A stretch of 64,000 nucleotides of DNA from an uncultured Oceanospirillaceae bacterium (GTDB lineage: Bacteria; Pseudomonadota; Gammaproteobacteria; Pseudomonadales; Balneatricaceae), in NCBI GenBank assembly GCA_913057435.1, contig CAJXNY010000004.1, positions 1-64,000 on the forward strand, given 5' to 3'. The notes below the pieces were generated by a model. That model ran no database searches, was not told the DNA's origin, and worked only from the letters and a program-made list of their open reading frames with translations. A program made the translations under genes and the position numbers. Positions 8,159 through 16,439 of the stretch are shown one piece after another (position 1 is the first letter of the stretch; the number at the start of each line of letters is the position of its first letter).

Positions 8159-8228
8159 TAAGGCCAACCAGAGAGACCAAAAAACAGCCGCTCTCTCTAG
8201 TTTTCGGTCCCTGCTGGCGACGTTAGAT
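8153..8228 (+). other. attC recombination site 3 (clearest)
   Basis: 76 nt from GCCTAAT, which contains the kinase stop codon, to GTTAGAT, a perfect GTTRRRY core. The left arm GGCCAACCAGAGAGACC pairs with the right arm GGTCCCTGCTGGC with a bulged base, and the R boxes themselves are complementary (CTAA/TTAG). The central loop is variable and palindromic. The bulge, the R and L boxes and the placement between two same-strand promoterless genes make this a textbook integron attC site. Confidence 0.85.
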
Positions 8229-8247
8229 TTAGGAGTGAAAGCTTAAA

Positions 8248-9021
8248 ATGAAGTGGTTAGTATCACTAAATGGAAATAGCATAATGCTGTATAATCTTGC
8301 TCAATTTATGAGTTCTCCACACTTCAGTATTTTTGATGATTCTGACGATCATGAAACAGATAACTATTTCCTTTATTCTAGCCATTTTGAAGGGAATAAT
8401 TCAGAGAATGAGGTTTATTCGGCCGCCCTTGGCCTTATTCAATTAATAAATGGTGCCTCAGCGATAAACATAGGGTTTAACGATTATAATAATCGAGGCG
8501 ACATAAGCGTAAGAAAACTGATTTACTCTAAAACAGACCAGCCACGAGATGAAAACTGGCATTATGCAAATAAAGATGATAACACTCCCCCTTCAAATCC
8601 TTTTATAGGAAAAGAAGATAAGTCCCGTCATATTAATCCGTATAGTCATTTAACTACATCTTTAGTTGAGCTATCTTTGGAAAATGAAGATGTATTCAAT
8701 ATTGTTCGCCAAGTCGCTTTCGGTTTTGATTGGCGTAACTTATATTGTATATGGGATACGGTTTCATACTATTGTGGAGGTTCTAAAAAAGCCATTAGTG
8801 ACCTTGGCTTAGATGAAGGGAAAATAAAATCGTTCACAGGAACCGTTAATAATTTTGAGGCTCTAGGTTTAGATGCGAGACATGGAGTTATGGGATGGAA
8901 AATTCCTAAAAAAATCGTAAGCCACAAAGATGCTATAGATATTATTAATGAAGTTGTGAAAGCCTACCTATTTAATAACTACTTGGTTTTTATAAGAAAA
9001 ATGAAAAAAGAATGGGTTTAA
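8248..9021 (+). CDS. Unknown protein, fourth cassette gene
   Basis: 257 residues starting 19 bases after attC site 3, with AGGAG 13 bases before the ATG. I do not recognise a named domain. The C-terminal third contains FGFDWRNLYCIWDTVSYYCGG, then KSFTGTVNNFEALGLDARHG. The order Asn-Leu-Tyr helix, Thr-x-x-Asn, Ala-Arg-His-Gly resembles a widespread family of uncharacterised bacterial proteins that end with such an ARHG motif. The N-terminal half is acidic and Asn/Asp-rich, with no signal peptide or membrane helix. Composition is A+T-rich like the other cassettes. No convincing attC follows the stop codon, so this may be the last cassette or one whose site has decayed. Confidence 0.7.
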   Translation: MKWLVSLNGNSIMLYNLAQFMSSPHFSIFDDSDDHETDNYFLYSSHFEGNNSENEVYSAALGLIQLINGASAINIGFNDYNNRGDISVRKLIYSKTDQPRDENWHYANKDDNTPPSNPFIGKEDKSRHINPYSHLTTSLVELSLENEDVFNIVRQVAFGFDWRNLYCIWDTVSYYCGGSKKAISDLGLDEGKIKSFTGTVNNFEALGLDARHGVMGWKIPKKIVSHKDAIDIINEVVKAYLFNNYLVFIRKMKKEWV

Positions 9022-9079
9022 TCAGATAGCCGGGGGTATCAAACCTCCAGCTCCACAACACTCTGCATGCGAGGGCGTT

Positions 9080-9470
9080 TTAATCGGGATAACGAAGCGT
9101 GCCTCCCCTTCTCACTCCGCCAGATATTTCTGGCATCCCCAGTAATATTGCAAGCCTGATCAAAGCATCATCCATCAATCCGTTTTCAACCTTGGTAATA
9201 AACTCAACCTTGCACGCCCTCCAATCAAAGGTTTGCAGTATATTGGAAACCACAACACTGGCCTGTTCCAGAGTATTCACCGGTTCTTCTTCTGTGCCAC
9301 CATATATCGAGGTGCTCACCGGTAAAAATGGCCTGGCCAGACTTATTGTGAGCTAGCAGAGAAAGCATCAGTGCAGACCTACGCTTGGCAATCAGCTTAC
9401 CGGCTTTCGGGCCGAAGGTGATCGCCACTAAATCTCCCCGCTCAGGAATGTAGCGTTTTAACGATCCCAT
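9080..9470 (-). pseudogene. mazF: Broken MazF-type toxin gene
   Basis: MazF is an mRNA-cleaving ribonuclease toxin. The first 40 codons from the ATG at 9470 read RYIPERGDLVAITFGPKAGK...RRSALMLSLLAHNKSG, the MazF N-terminus. They then run on in a wrong frame. The C-terminal part lies in another frame (9080 to about 9270): QTFDWRACKVEFITKVE..LMDDALIRLAILLG, equivalent to the SLDWRARKAEF...RLATLL end of MazF. The middle of the protein, including the usual conserved TSxxKxYPFE-type loop, is missing or scrambled. So the gene carries at least one frameshift plus an internal deletion and should not make active toxin. Its start overlaps the end of mazE by 13 bases, as normal for the operon. Confidence 0.75.
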
Positions 9471-9745
9471 TCTGACTCCACTACATCCAGAAGATCATCA
9501 GCGCGCTTATCAGCCGGTGTCATCCCGGCAATCAGTTCGGCCTGGGTAAACGGTAAGCTGTATCGCGGTCTGGAAGCAGATTTACCCACCCTAATAACGA
9601 TCTCAGCGCCTCGAACGCTAAGCTCAACCGCCGCTCCTTTCTCGATGCCAGCTTTCTTCATCAGCGCTGCTGGCAGACGTATCGCGGCGCTGTCTCCCCA
9701 CTGGCTAATGTAAGTACTCACTGGCATACCGTCTTTTTGAGTCAT
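9458..9745 (-). CDS. mazE: MazE-type antitoxin (AbrB/SpoVT fold)
   Basis: 95 residues from the ATG at 9745, which has AAGGTAG 5 bases upstream. MazE neutralises the MazF ribonuclease and represses its own operon through an N-terminal swapped-hairpin DNA-binding domain. That domain is visible as YISQWGDSAAIRLPAALMKKAGIEKGAAVELSVRGAEIVIRV (about 11-52). The C-terminal tail (SLPFTQAELIAGMTPADKRADDL) is the usual flexible toxin-binding segment. The antitoxin reads intact although the toxin gene behind it is broken. It lies at the right edge of the cassette array, on the opposite strand. Confidence 0.85.
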   Translation of the reverse strand: MTQKDGMPVSTYISQWGDSAAIRLPAALMKKAGIEKGAAVELSVRGAEIVIRVGKSASRPRYSLPFTQAELIAGMTPADKRADDLLDVVESEWDR

Positions 9746-10137
9746 GGTTCTACCTTGTATCAAGGCTATGAGTATCTGCTTAACAGTATGTATAGCTGGA
9801 GCAGTAATCAATCAGAAGATGGGCTGGCCCCCGCAACAACTGACACTGAATGTTAACGCACCGGCGGCGGCCATACCGTTGCACTCTCCCCCTGCAGAAC
9901 TCAGGCATACAGCTCGATACCAGAGTAAAAACGTTGGTTATTGGTGTAAAATCCTATTAACCACTCTCCAGAATGCTCTGGTCACCTGTCAGCCCAGACG
10001 ATCAGCCGGGCTGAACGGAGCAGGCTCAATGAGTATCAAAGCACTGCGCTCTGGGACAGGTGCAAATATCCGCACAAATAATGCGGTCAGGCACTACGTT
10101 TTAACCTTTATCTTTATTCGCCCTGGTATCAACAACT
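9746..10137. other. Spacer between mazE and the SelO gene
   Basis: About 390 bases with no convincing gene. It must carry the mazE promoter (reading left) and the promoter of the SelO gene (reading right). It holds copy A of the 50-nt repeat described separately. I see no strong sigma-70 hexamer pair. Confidence 0.4.
9781..9830 (+). repeat. 50-nt direct repeat, copy A (left of SelO gene)
   Basis: Begins TAACAGTATGTATAGCTGG and matches the sequence at 11941-11990 at 43 of 50 positions, in the same orientation. The pair brackets the SelO gene. The hairpin that is perfect in copy B is degraded here. Confidence 0.6.
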
Positions 10138-11904
10138 ATGAAGAACCAACTGTCCCAGAACACCGCCTCGACGGTATCGACGCTGGATGAGCTTGCGAAA
10201 CTGGCAGACTATTCCCTTATGGACGGGCTCAACTGTGATCCTGAGGCAACAGACAACGGTGCCGACCACGCGCCGCGACAGGTCTTTAGCGGCCATTATG
10301 TCCCGGTAAGCCCTACGCCGATTAAAGACCCTGAGTATGTCGCACACAGTAAACGCTTCTTTGCCGAGCTGGGCTTCGCCGACGCCATGGCAGAGTCCGC
10401 CGACTTCATCCGCATGTTCTCCGGCGACACCTCTCAGATTCCAGCGCCGATGCGCAAGATCGGTTGGGCGACGGGCTACGCACTGTCCATCTACGGCACG
10501 GAATACACCCAGCAGTGCCCGTTTAAAACCGGCAACGGTTATGGCGATGGCCGTGCCGTGTCTGTGCTTGAGGCCGTTATCAACGGTCAGCGCTGGGAGA
10601 TGCAGCTGAAAGGGGGTGGGCGCACGCCGTATTGCCGTGGCGCAGACGGTCGCGCTGTTTTGCGCTCCAGTATCCGCGAGTTTCTGGCGCAGGAGCTGAT
10701 GCACGCCTTGCGTGTGCCGACGACACGGTCGTTGAGTCTGTATGTTTCAAAAACCGAAACGGTGCAACGCCCCTGGTACTCCGAGGGCTCGCGCTCGGAG
10801 AACCCCGACAGGCTTATCTCTGAGGCTGTCGCCATCTCGACCCGTGTCGCACCGTCGTTCCTCCGCGTTGGCCAGATCGAGCTGTTCGCTCGCCGGGCCC
10901 GTAAAAATGAACACTCGAACGCGATGGCAGAACTTGAGCAGATTGTGCTGCACCTGATCGATCGTGAGTACGCGGACGTTATCGATACGCAGCTGACTAC
11001 CCCGGAAAAAGTGGTGCTGCTGGCGCGGGAGTTTCGCAGCCGCCTGACGGCTCTGGTGGCGAACTGGGTTCGTGTCGGCTTCTGTCAGGGTAATTTCAAC
11101 AGTGATAACTGTGCAGCGGGTGGCTTTACCCTGGATTACGGTCCCTTCGGGTTTTGCGATGTTTATAACCCGTATTACCAGCCCTGGACGGGGGGCGGCC
11201 ATCACTTCGCGTTCATGAACCAAACCAACGCAGCACAGCGCAACTTCGGCTCGTTCTGTTCGGCGTTACGGCAATTGCTGGTGTCACATCCGGACGCTTT
11301 GCTGGCGCTTGATGAGGTTCAAGGTGAATTTCCAGATGTAATGAACACGCAAATGGCAACGATGTGGGCTGCCAAACTGGGCCTTGGCACTGTCAACACA
11401 GCGTCTGATGAGGCGCAATACAAGGTCGTGCTCAGCGAGCTCGAAGCGCTTATGGTGCAAACGCCGGTTGATTACACGCTTTTCTTCCGCGAGCTGTCGT
11501 CCATCCCCGACGATATTGAGCCACTCAGGAAAAGCTTCTACACCCACTCAACCCAGAGTAAAGACGCCGACGCGATGGAGCAGCGCTGGGCAGCGTGGCT
11601 CGACAAATGGAAAACGCTCCTCAATAGCACCCATAACACGAACGCGGCTTCGCCCCGCTCCCGCGAGGAAATTTCCAGCCAGATGAAACGGGTCAACCCA
11701 AAATACATTTTGCGAGAGTGGTTTGTTGCGCCCGCGTATCAGCAAGCGGCTGAGGGAGATTACACGCTGATTCAGGAGTTGCAGGAAGTGATGTCACAGC
11801 CCTATGCAGAGCAGTCGCAGGCGATGGAAGATAAATACTACCGGTTGAAACCGCCTGAGTTCTTTGCGGTGGGTGGACTGTCCCATATGAGTTGCTCGTC
11901 GTGA
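10138..11904 (+). CDS. selO: SelO/YdiU family protein adenylyltransferase (pseudokinase)
   Basis: SelO proteins have a kinase fold with inverted ATP binding and transfer AMP to Ser/Thr/Tyr of target proteins, in redox control. Signature blocks are present: [12 protein letters not shown] (134-145), [10 protein letters not shown] with the nucleotide-binding Lys158, [16 protein letters not shown] (168-183), [12 protein letters not shown] (313-324) and [14 protein letters not shown] (332-345). At 588 residues it is about 110 longer than E. coli YdiU (478). It contains the [13 protein letters not shown] segment and long C-terminal region more typical of eukaryote-like SelO. It ends in Cys-Ser-Ser, where animal SelO has selenocysteine. 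It stands alone, bracketed by a 50-nt repeat pair. The ribosome-binding site is weak. Confidence 0.9.
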   Translation: MKNQLSQNTASTVSTLDELAKLADYSLMDGLNCDPEATDNGADHAPRQVFSGHYVPVSPTPIKDPEYVAHSKRFFAELGFADAMAESADFIRMFSGDTSQIPAPMRKIGWATGYALSIYGTEYTQQCPFKTGNGYGDGRAVSVLEAVINGQRWEMQLKGGGRTPYCRGADGRAVLRSSIREFLAQELMHALRVPTTRSLSLYVSKTETVQRPWYSEGSRSENPDRLISEAVAISTRVAPSFLRVGQIELFARRARKNEHSNAMAELEQIVLHLIDREYADVIDTQLTTPEKVVLLAREFRSRLTALVANWVRVGFCQGNFNSDNCAAGGFTLDYGPFGFCDVYNPYYQPWTGGGHHFAFMNQTNAAQRNFGSFCSALRQLLVSHPDALLALDEVQGEFPDVMNTQMATMWAAKLGLGTVNTASDEAQYKVVLSELEALMVQTPVDYTLFFRELSSIPDDIEPLRKSFYTHSTQSKDADAMEQRWAAWLDKWKTLLNSTHNTNAASPRSREEISSQMKRVNPKYILREWFVAPAYQQAAEGDYTLIQELQEVMSQPYAEQSQAMEDKYYRLKPPEFFAVGGLSHMSCSS

Positions 11905-12444
11905 TGCTTTGGACTTAAAACAGTAATGCCAGATACAACGTAACAGTCTATATAGCTGGGGCAGCAATCACTCAGAGGATGGGCTGCCCCTCCCCGCAAT
12001 AATCTGTCACACCCGATTTGTCTACCCCCACTAATACCATCCGGTCCAGTCTCCACAAGGACTGGATGGGTATCGGAACATGGCTGTTAAACGCTTCCTC
12101 TCTCTGTGATACCAATAGCCATATTATCGGCACCCTGCCCGCCGGGGAGTACCAGGGCGTTGTGTTCAGGCAGGCGATTGTGCACTCTCATTCATGAGCT
12201 CTGAGGTTGTGATTAATCCAGCCACTGCCTTGCTCCATACCGTCCAGCTACGCAGATATACTCACTAAAGATTCACGAGATCAGAGGCCTTCACTAATGC
12301 ATTGAACAGTGTGAACAGCAGCCCGTTTCGTGCATTATCAACAGGACGTCGCCAAAACTGTAAAACAATTTACACTGCGCTGTTAGCTGAGACGCTGCCA
12401 GCCCAGGGCAACCTTCATTACCCTTTAATGCTATCGAGCCACAC
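11905..12444. other. Intergenic region with hairpins, no confident gene
   Basis: 540 bases between the SelO gene and the LysE-type gene. It contains repeat copy B with its strong hairpin, and a second hairpin at about 12032-12075 (ATACCATCC..CCAGTC against GACTGGATGGGTAT). A 43-codon plus-strand frame from the ATG at 12066 contains IIGTLPAGEYQGVVFRQ but lacks a ribosome-binding site and a family match, so I leave it uncalled. Confidence 0.4.
11941..11990 (+). repeat. 50-nt direct repeat, copy B (right of SelO gene), with hairpin
   Basis: Begins TAACAGTCTATATAGCTGG and matches copy A at 43 of 50 positions. It contains a perfect 8-bp stem, GGGGCAGC/GCTGCCCC (11959-11966 and 11983-11990). It could serve as a transcription end for the SelO gene or be half of an insertion scar. 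Confidence 0.6.
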
Positions 12445-13074
12445 ATGCCTTCAGACTCAGTCCTGATATTTACCCTCACCGTATTCCTCACCTCAATTAT
12501 TCCCGGGCCAAGCATGCTGTTAGCGCTGACTCACGGCGCGCTGTACGGAGCCAAAAAAACGTTAATCTCCGCGCTGGGCAATGTAACGGCAACTTTTTTG
12601 CAGGCATTAATCTCGGCTGCAGGACTGACTGCATTGCTGATGGCATCAGGCGCTGCATTTGAGATTATCAAATGGCTGGGAGCCGCGTATCTGATTTACA
12701 TGGGCATCATGCTGGTACGTTCATCAGGTACCCATAGTACAGACGGTATCCAGCAGGAGCCGACCGCCCTGGGCTCTCCTGGCAGGCTTTTTACCCAGGC
12801 CTTCCTTGTGACAGCAGGCAACCCCAAGGCCATCATTTTCTTCGGGGCCGTTTTTCCGCAGTTTATCGACAGTAGCCTGCCCGTTGTGCCACAAACGATG
12901 GTACTGATCAGCATTTGTACAGTCTGCGCATTTATCTGTTATATGACGTACGGGATTGGCGGCCAGAAGGTTTCTGCGCTACTCACGAATAGCCCCATCG
13001 ATATTTATGTGAAACGCGCAACAGGGACAACCTTTATCGGCTCAGGCGTGGCGCTGGCCTTTACGGATAAATAG
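12445..13074 (+). CDS. LysE/RhtB family amino-acid exporter
   Basis: 209 residues, the usual size for LysE/RhtB permeases, which export amino acids or homoserine lactones across the inner membrane. The N-terminus has the family pattern (LIFTLTVFLTSIIPGPSMLL, with the conserved Pro-Gly-Pro in helix 1). GNVTATFLQALISAAGL is helix 2, and the GAAYLIYMGIMLV segment follows. FLVTAGNPKAIIFFGAVFPQF is the conserved NPK loop. Five to six hydrophobic segments are evident. Substrate cannot be told from sequence. It stands alone, and the start is the only ATG near the family N-terminus. Confidence 0.9.
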   Translation: MPSDSVLIFTLTVFLTSIIPGPSMLLALTHGALYGAKKTLISALGNVTATFLQALISAAGLTALLMASGAAFEIIKWLGAAYLIYMGIMLVRSSGTHSTDGIQQEPTALGSPGRLFTQAFLVTAGNPKAIIFFGAVFPQFIDSSLPVVPQTMVLISICTVCAFICYMTYGIGGQKVSALLTNSPIDIYVKRATGTTFIGSGVALAFTDK

Positions 13075-13217
13075 GATGTGCCGCACAAAGTGACAATCCA
13101 CTACGGGCTGCTGGCTGCTGATCTCCAGTCAGCCGCGAACTCCGGCTACGCTGCACAAAATGCATCGCGTCTGTTAACGACAGCCCTCTCAGATATCAGA
13201 TTTAGCACGGCTAGACG

Positions 13218-14276
13218 ATGAACCGATTTGATCGAGTCACCTCCATTTTACTATTGTTACAAACACGGTCTGTTGTTACAGCACGATTTTTATCAGACCA
13301 TTTTAATGTCTCCGAACGCACTATCTATCGTGACATAAGAACCCTTGAAAATGCAGGTGTCCCCATAGGTGCAGAAGCGGGTGTTGGGTACTTCCTTGAA
13401 CGAGGTTACCGGTTGCCTCCAGTGTGCTTCACACTTGATGAGGCCGCTTCGTTATTACTTGGGGAAAAACTTTTGGTATCAAGCCTTGATGCCAATTCAT
13501 TACAAGATTTCAAACAGGCATTGAACAAGATTAGAGCCGTTATCAACAGCTCCGACAAAGACTACCTGAGTGCGTTTGATGCTGATATTGAAGTACTACC
13601 GACCGGTAGTCACTTTCCGATTGATAATATAAACCAGCACGATCAAAACGAAAGCGCACCTGCAGTTATTAATAAAAATAACTCCCGGGAGGACTATTCT
13701 CCAAAAACACAGGGAGGAGTATCACATAGCGGTGATCGCTGGCTGCGTGAATGTCGAAGTGCGCTGCTGCATCGACAAGTGATCGAAATTGATTATATAG
13801 CGCTTAGCAGTCACCGGGATACTAAGCGGCATATCGAGCCCATAGGGCTTTTTTACTATAGCTGGCACTGGCATCTTATTGCCTGGTGCCGCCTGCGCGA
13901 AAGTTATCGGGATTTTCGACTTGACCGTATTCTGTCTTTCTCGCCACAACCTGAGCAATTTTCTCGACACAGCAGACTAACTTTGCAGCAGTATCTCAAT
14001 GAGCAGCCTGGGAGGGAGGAACTGCAGGAAGTTGAATTACTTTTTGGCCCAGAGGCTGCACGCTTTGTTGGAGAGCAACGCTATATGTTCGGTTTTATCG
14101 ATGAGAAACGACAACAGGATGGCGTGAAAATGCGATTTCTGACACCTGTTCCGGAATACATGGCTCGCTGGCTCCTGCAATACACTGATGACGTCGAAGT
14201 GATCAGTGGCGATTCAATTAAAAAGGCGTTACAGCGGTTCTCGGCTCAACTTTCCACACACTGGAGCGGCAAATAA
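13218..14276 (+). CDS. YafY-type HTH/WYL transcriptional regulator
   Basis: 352 residues. The N-terminus is a winged HTH of the HTH_11 type (RVTSILLLLQTRSVVTARFLSDHFNVSERTIYRDIRTLE, 5-43) followed by GVPIGAEAGVGYFLERGYRLPP. A WYL domain (about 175-270) shows IEIDYIALSS and PIGLFYYSWHWHLIAWCRLRESYRDFRLDRI, with Trp-His-Leu in place of the namesake Trp-Tyr-Leu. The C-terminal WCX-type extension follows (KMRFLTPVPEYMARWLLQY). WYL domains usually sense a small ligand or nucleic acid. A linker of about 30 polar residues near 145-170 is longer than usual. It is upstream of the RidA gene on the same strand, which it may regulate. Confidence 0.88.
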   Translation: MNRFDRVTSILLLLQTRSVVTARFLSDHFNVSERTIYRDIRTLENAGVPIGAEAGVGYFLERGYRLPPVCFTLDEAASLLLGEKLLVSSLDANSLQDFKQALNKIRAVINSSDKDYLSAFDADIEVLPTGSHFPIDNINQHDQNESAPAVINKNNSREDYSPKTQGGVSHSGDRWLRECRSALLHRQVIEIDYIALSSHRDTKRHIEPIGLFYYSWHWHLIAWCRLRESYRDFRLDRILSFSPQPEQFSRHSRLTLQQYLNEQPGREELQEVELLFGPEAARFVGEQRYMFGFIDEKRQQDGVKMRFLTPVPEYMARWLLQYTDDVEVISGDSIKKALQRFSAQLSTHWSGK

Positions 14277-14391
14277 AAACTCTCCTGACATAGGGTTGTC
14301 AGTACCCCGTGTCATAGTCGGTTCAACGGTCAATCACCGTTCATGAATGCTCGGAACTGTTCCGAGTAGATGAATCAACTGGAGACAACCG

Positions 14392-14787
14392 ATGAAACGA
14401 ACACCTGTCAATCCGTGGCCGTGGTCACTGAATGTCGGCTACAATCAGGCCGAAATACTTGAGGGAGCCAACAGACAACTAATCTGTGCGGGTCAGACGG
14501 CTGTCGACGCCGAAGGCAACCCGCAGCATCCCGGAGACATGCGGAGCCAGATCATTCTTGCCCTCGACAACCTCGAGGCTATCCTGAGCGCAGCCGACAT
14601 GGGACTTGATAACATCACACGCCTCAACATCTACACCACCGATGTTGACGAAGCTATGAAGCACTTCGACGTGTTCAGCACCCGATTCAGGCCGGTTAAC
14701 GCTGCTCCTCCAATGACCCTTCTCGGTATCACCCAGCTCGCCATTCCTGGGCTCATGTTTGAAATTGAGGCCGCCGCTGCCGACTGA
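14392..14787 (+). CDS. RidA family (YjgF/YER057c) protein
   Basis: 131 residues, the RidA length. RidA enzymes hydrolyse reactive enamines and imines made by PLP enzymes, releasing ammonia; others in the family have different or unknown substrates. Typical elements are LICAGQTAVDAEGNPQHPGDM (28-48), QIILALDNLEAILSAADMGLDNITRLNIYTTD (51-82) and PPMTLLGITQLAIPGLMFEIEAAA at the end. The catalytic Arg of canonical RidA (in the CxRSxIxVxxLP block) is not seen; the equivalent block reads PPMTLLGITQLA. It is therefore probably not a classical imine deaminase. Ribosome-binding GGAG lies 7 bases upstream. Confidence 0.85.
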   Translation: MKRTPVNPWPWSLNVGYNQAEILEGANRQLICAGQTAVDAEGNPQHPGDMRSQIILALDNLEAILSAADMGLDNITRLNIYTTDVDEAMKHFDVFSTRFRPVNAAPPMTLLGITQLAIPGLMFEIEAAAAD

Positions 14788-14843
14788 TTCTGGATAAGAT
14801 CGGTAGCCTTTACTGCATAAGAACTATGAGAAGTTGGACGTAT

Positions 14844-15800
14844 CTACTCCTCCACCCGACTCCCCACCGCCGTAAAACGATAGCGGTATTCCCGAGGCGT
14901 TAGCCCCATCACTTTCTGGAAGATCCGCCGGAAGGCGCTGGTATCGCGGTAGCCGGTTTGCCAGGCGATTTCGTCTACCGACAGGCTGGAGGATTCCATC
15001 AGGCTGCGGGCTTTACCGATACGCAGGTGTTGTAAGTATTCAGACGGGTTAAGGCCCGTGGCCTGGTGGAAGCGGCGGATAAAGGTACGCGGGCTGAGGT
15101 TCGCGATCTGGCCCATGTCGGTGACGGTGACCGGTGCTTCATAGCGGGTCTGTAACCAGTGCTGCACCTTCAGAATTGCGCTGTCGCCATGGCTCAGTGC
15201 CGGGGAAAATACGCTGTAGAAGCGCTGTTCACGCCCGCCGGGGTCCACCAGCAGGTAACGGGCCGTGGCCAGCATGGCCGAGGGGCCCAGGTAGCGATCA
15301 ACAATTTTAAGGCCCAGGTCGATCCAGGCCATCAGGCCACCGGCCGTAATGATGTCGCCATCGTCGATAATCAGTTTATCCGTATCCAGCTTCACCGCCG
15401 GATAGCGCTGGCGAAAGGCATCGGCCAGCATCCAGTGGGTGGTTGCTGCACGCCCTTCCAGCAGCCCGGCTTGCGCCAGCAAGAATGCACCGGCACACAC
15501 TGAGCAGACCAGCACGCCTTGCTGGTGCATGGTGTTCAGCCAGTGTGCGTAATCCTCACAACAGGCGGCGGCATCGCCGTCCAGGCTGGGTGGCAGGATG
15601 ATGGCGGTAAAGTGCGTGGCCTGGTCCGGGCTGATCTCTTCAATAGCTTCAACCACCAGCCGGTGAGCAGCACCTGACGGCATATCCGCCTGATACTGCC
15701 GGTCGGCACTTTCCAGCAGATCAATCAGGCCATACACAGCCGAGCGTTGCACCCGTGGATAGGACAGCACGCCAATGGTAAATGTCTCGGTGGATGGCAT
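14844..15800 (-). CDS. GlxA family transcriptional regulator (DJ-1/PfpI plus AraC)
   Basis: 318 residues from the ATG at 15800, which has GAGG 11 bases upstream; a TTG at 15836 would add 12. The N-terminal DJ-1/PfpI domain (about 5-180) carries the nucleophile-elbow-like Cys in VLVCSVCAGAFLLAQAGLLEGR and the following TTHWMLAD. It acts as a ligand-sensing domain in this family. The C-terminal AraC-type DNA-binding domain has both helix-turn-helix units (MGQIANLSPRTFIRRFHQATG and VDEIAWQTGYRDTSAFRRIF). It is divergent from the isochorismatase-like hydrolase gene with less than 100 bases between, so it probably controls that gene. Confidence 0.92.
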   Translation of the reverse strand: MPSTETFTIGVLSYPRVQRSAVYGLIDLLESADRQYQADMPSGAAHRLVVEAIEEISPDQATHFTAIILPPSLDGDAAACCEDYAHWLNTMHQQGVLVCSVCAGAFLLAQAGLLEGRAATTHWMLADAFRQRYPAVKLDTDKLIIDDGDIITAGGLMAWIDLGLKIVDRYLGPSAMLATARYLLVDPGGREQRFYSVFSPALSHGDSAILKVQHWLQTRYEAPVTVTDMGQIANLSPRTFIRRFHQATGLNPSEYLQHLRIGKARSLMESSSLSVDEIAWQTGYRDTSAFRRIFQKVMGLTPREYRYRFTAVGSRVEE

Positions 15801-15893
15801 TGGCAGATTTACCTCGATAAATGTCACATCTGCCAATCCTGCCGCAACGGACGCCTCCTTACAATGTGCCTACATCAACAGGAGAGTCACACC

Positions 15894-16439
15894 ATGCGCA
15901 AACAGGCACTGATTATTATCGATCTGCAGAATGATTATTTTGAAGGCGGTCGATGGACCCTGCACAACATTGACCAGGCCGCTGCCAATGCCCGACGTGT
16001 ACTGGACAGTGCCCGCGCCAGTGGCATGACGGTGATTCATGTCCATCACGAATTCCAGATAGAGAACCCGCCCTTCTTCGCCCCCGGCACACCAGGGGCT
16101 GAAATTCATAAAGACCTGATGCCGATTGCGGGCGAAGCAACCGTATTAAAGCACCGGGTAAATGCCTTCCTGGAAACAGACCTGAAAGCCCGGCTCGATG
16201 ACAACGGCATTACCGATATCACTCTGGTGGGTGCCATGAGCCATATGTGTATTGATGCGGCCGCGCGTGCTGCCGCTGACTTTGGCTACCCGGTCACCGT
16301 AATCGAAGATGCCTGTGCATCCCGCGATCTGGAGTTTAACGGCCAGGTGGTGCCCGCTGAGCAGGCGCATGCGGCCTATATGTCGGCGCTGGGGTTTGCG
16401 TATGCGACTGTCACCACAACGGATGCCTACCTGGGCTAA
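15894..16439 (+). CDS. Isochorismatase-like cysteine hydrolase
   Basis: 181 residues from the ATG at 15894, with AGGAG 9 bases upstream; longer frames starting upstream have no ribosome-binding site. The catalytic triad of cysteine hydrolases is visible: Asp10 in LIIIDLQNDYF, Lys in TVLKHRVNAF and Cys in GAMSHMCIDAA. Such enzymes cleave amides or vinyl ethers (nicotinamide, ureidoacrylate, N-carbamoylsarcosine, isochorismate); nothing visible fixes the substrate. It is divergent from the GlxA-type regulator, an arrangement often seen for inducible amide hydrolases. Confidence 0.9.
   Translation: MRKQALIIIDLQNDYFEGGRWTLHNIDQAAANARRVLDSARASGMTVIHVHHEFQIENPPFFAPGTPGAEIHKDLMPIAGEATVLKHRVNAFLETDLKARLDDNGITDITLVGAMSHMCIDAAARAAADFGYPVTVIEDACASRDLEFNGQVVPAEQAHAAYMSALGFAYATVTTTDAYLG

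Noticed and set aside
9022-9095. A fourth attC site after the last cassette gene
   Set aside because: GCGTTTTAAT and GTTTAATC occur at suitable spacing, but the arms between them do not pair in the attC pattern; only a small unrelated GGGGGT/ACCTCC hairpin is found.
12066-12197. A 43-residue protein between the SelO and LysE-type genes
   Set aside because: Its start lies in the arm of a hairpin, there is no ribosome-binding site and no recognisable family.
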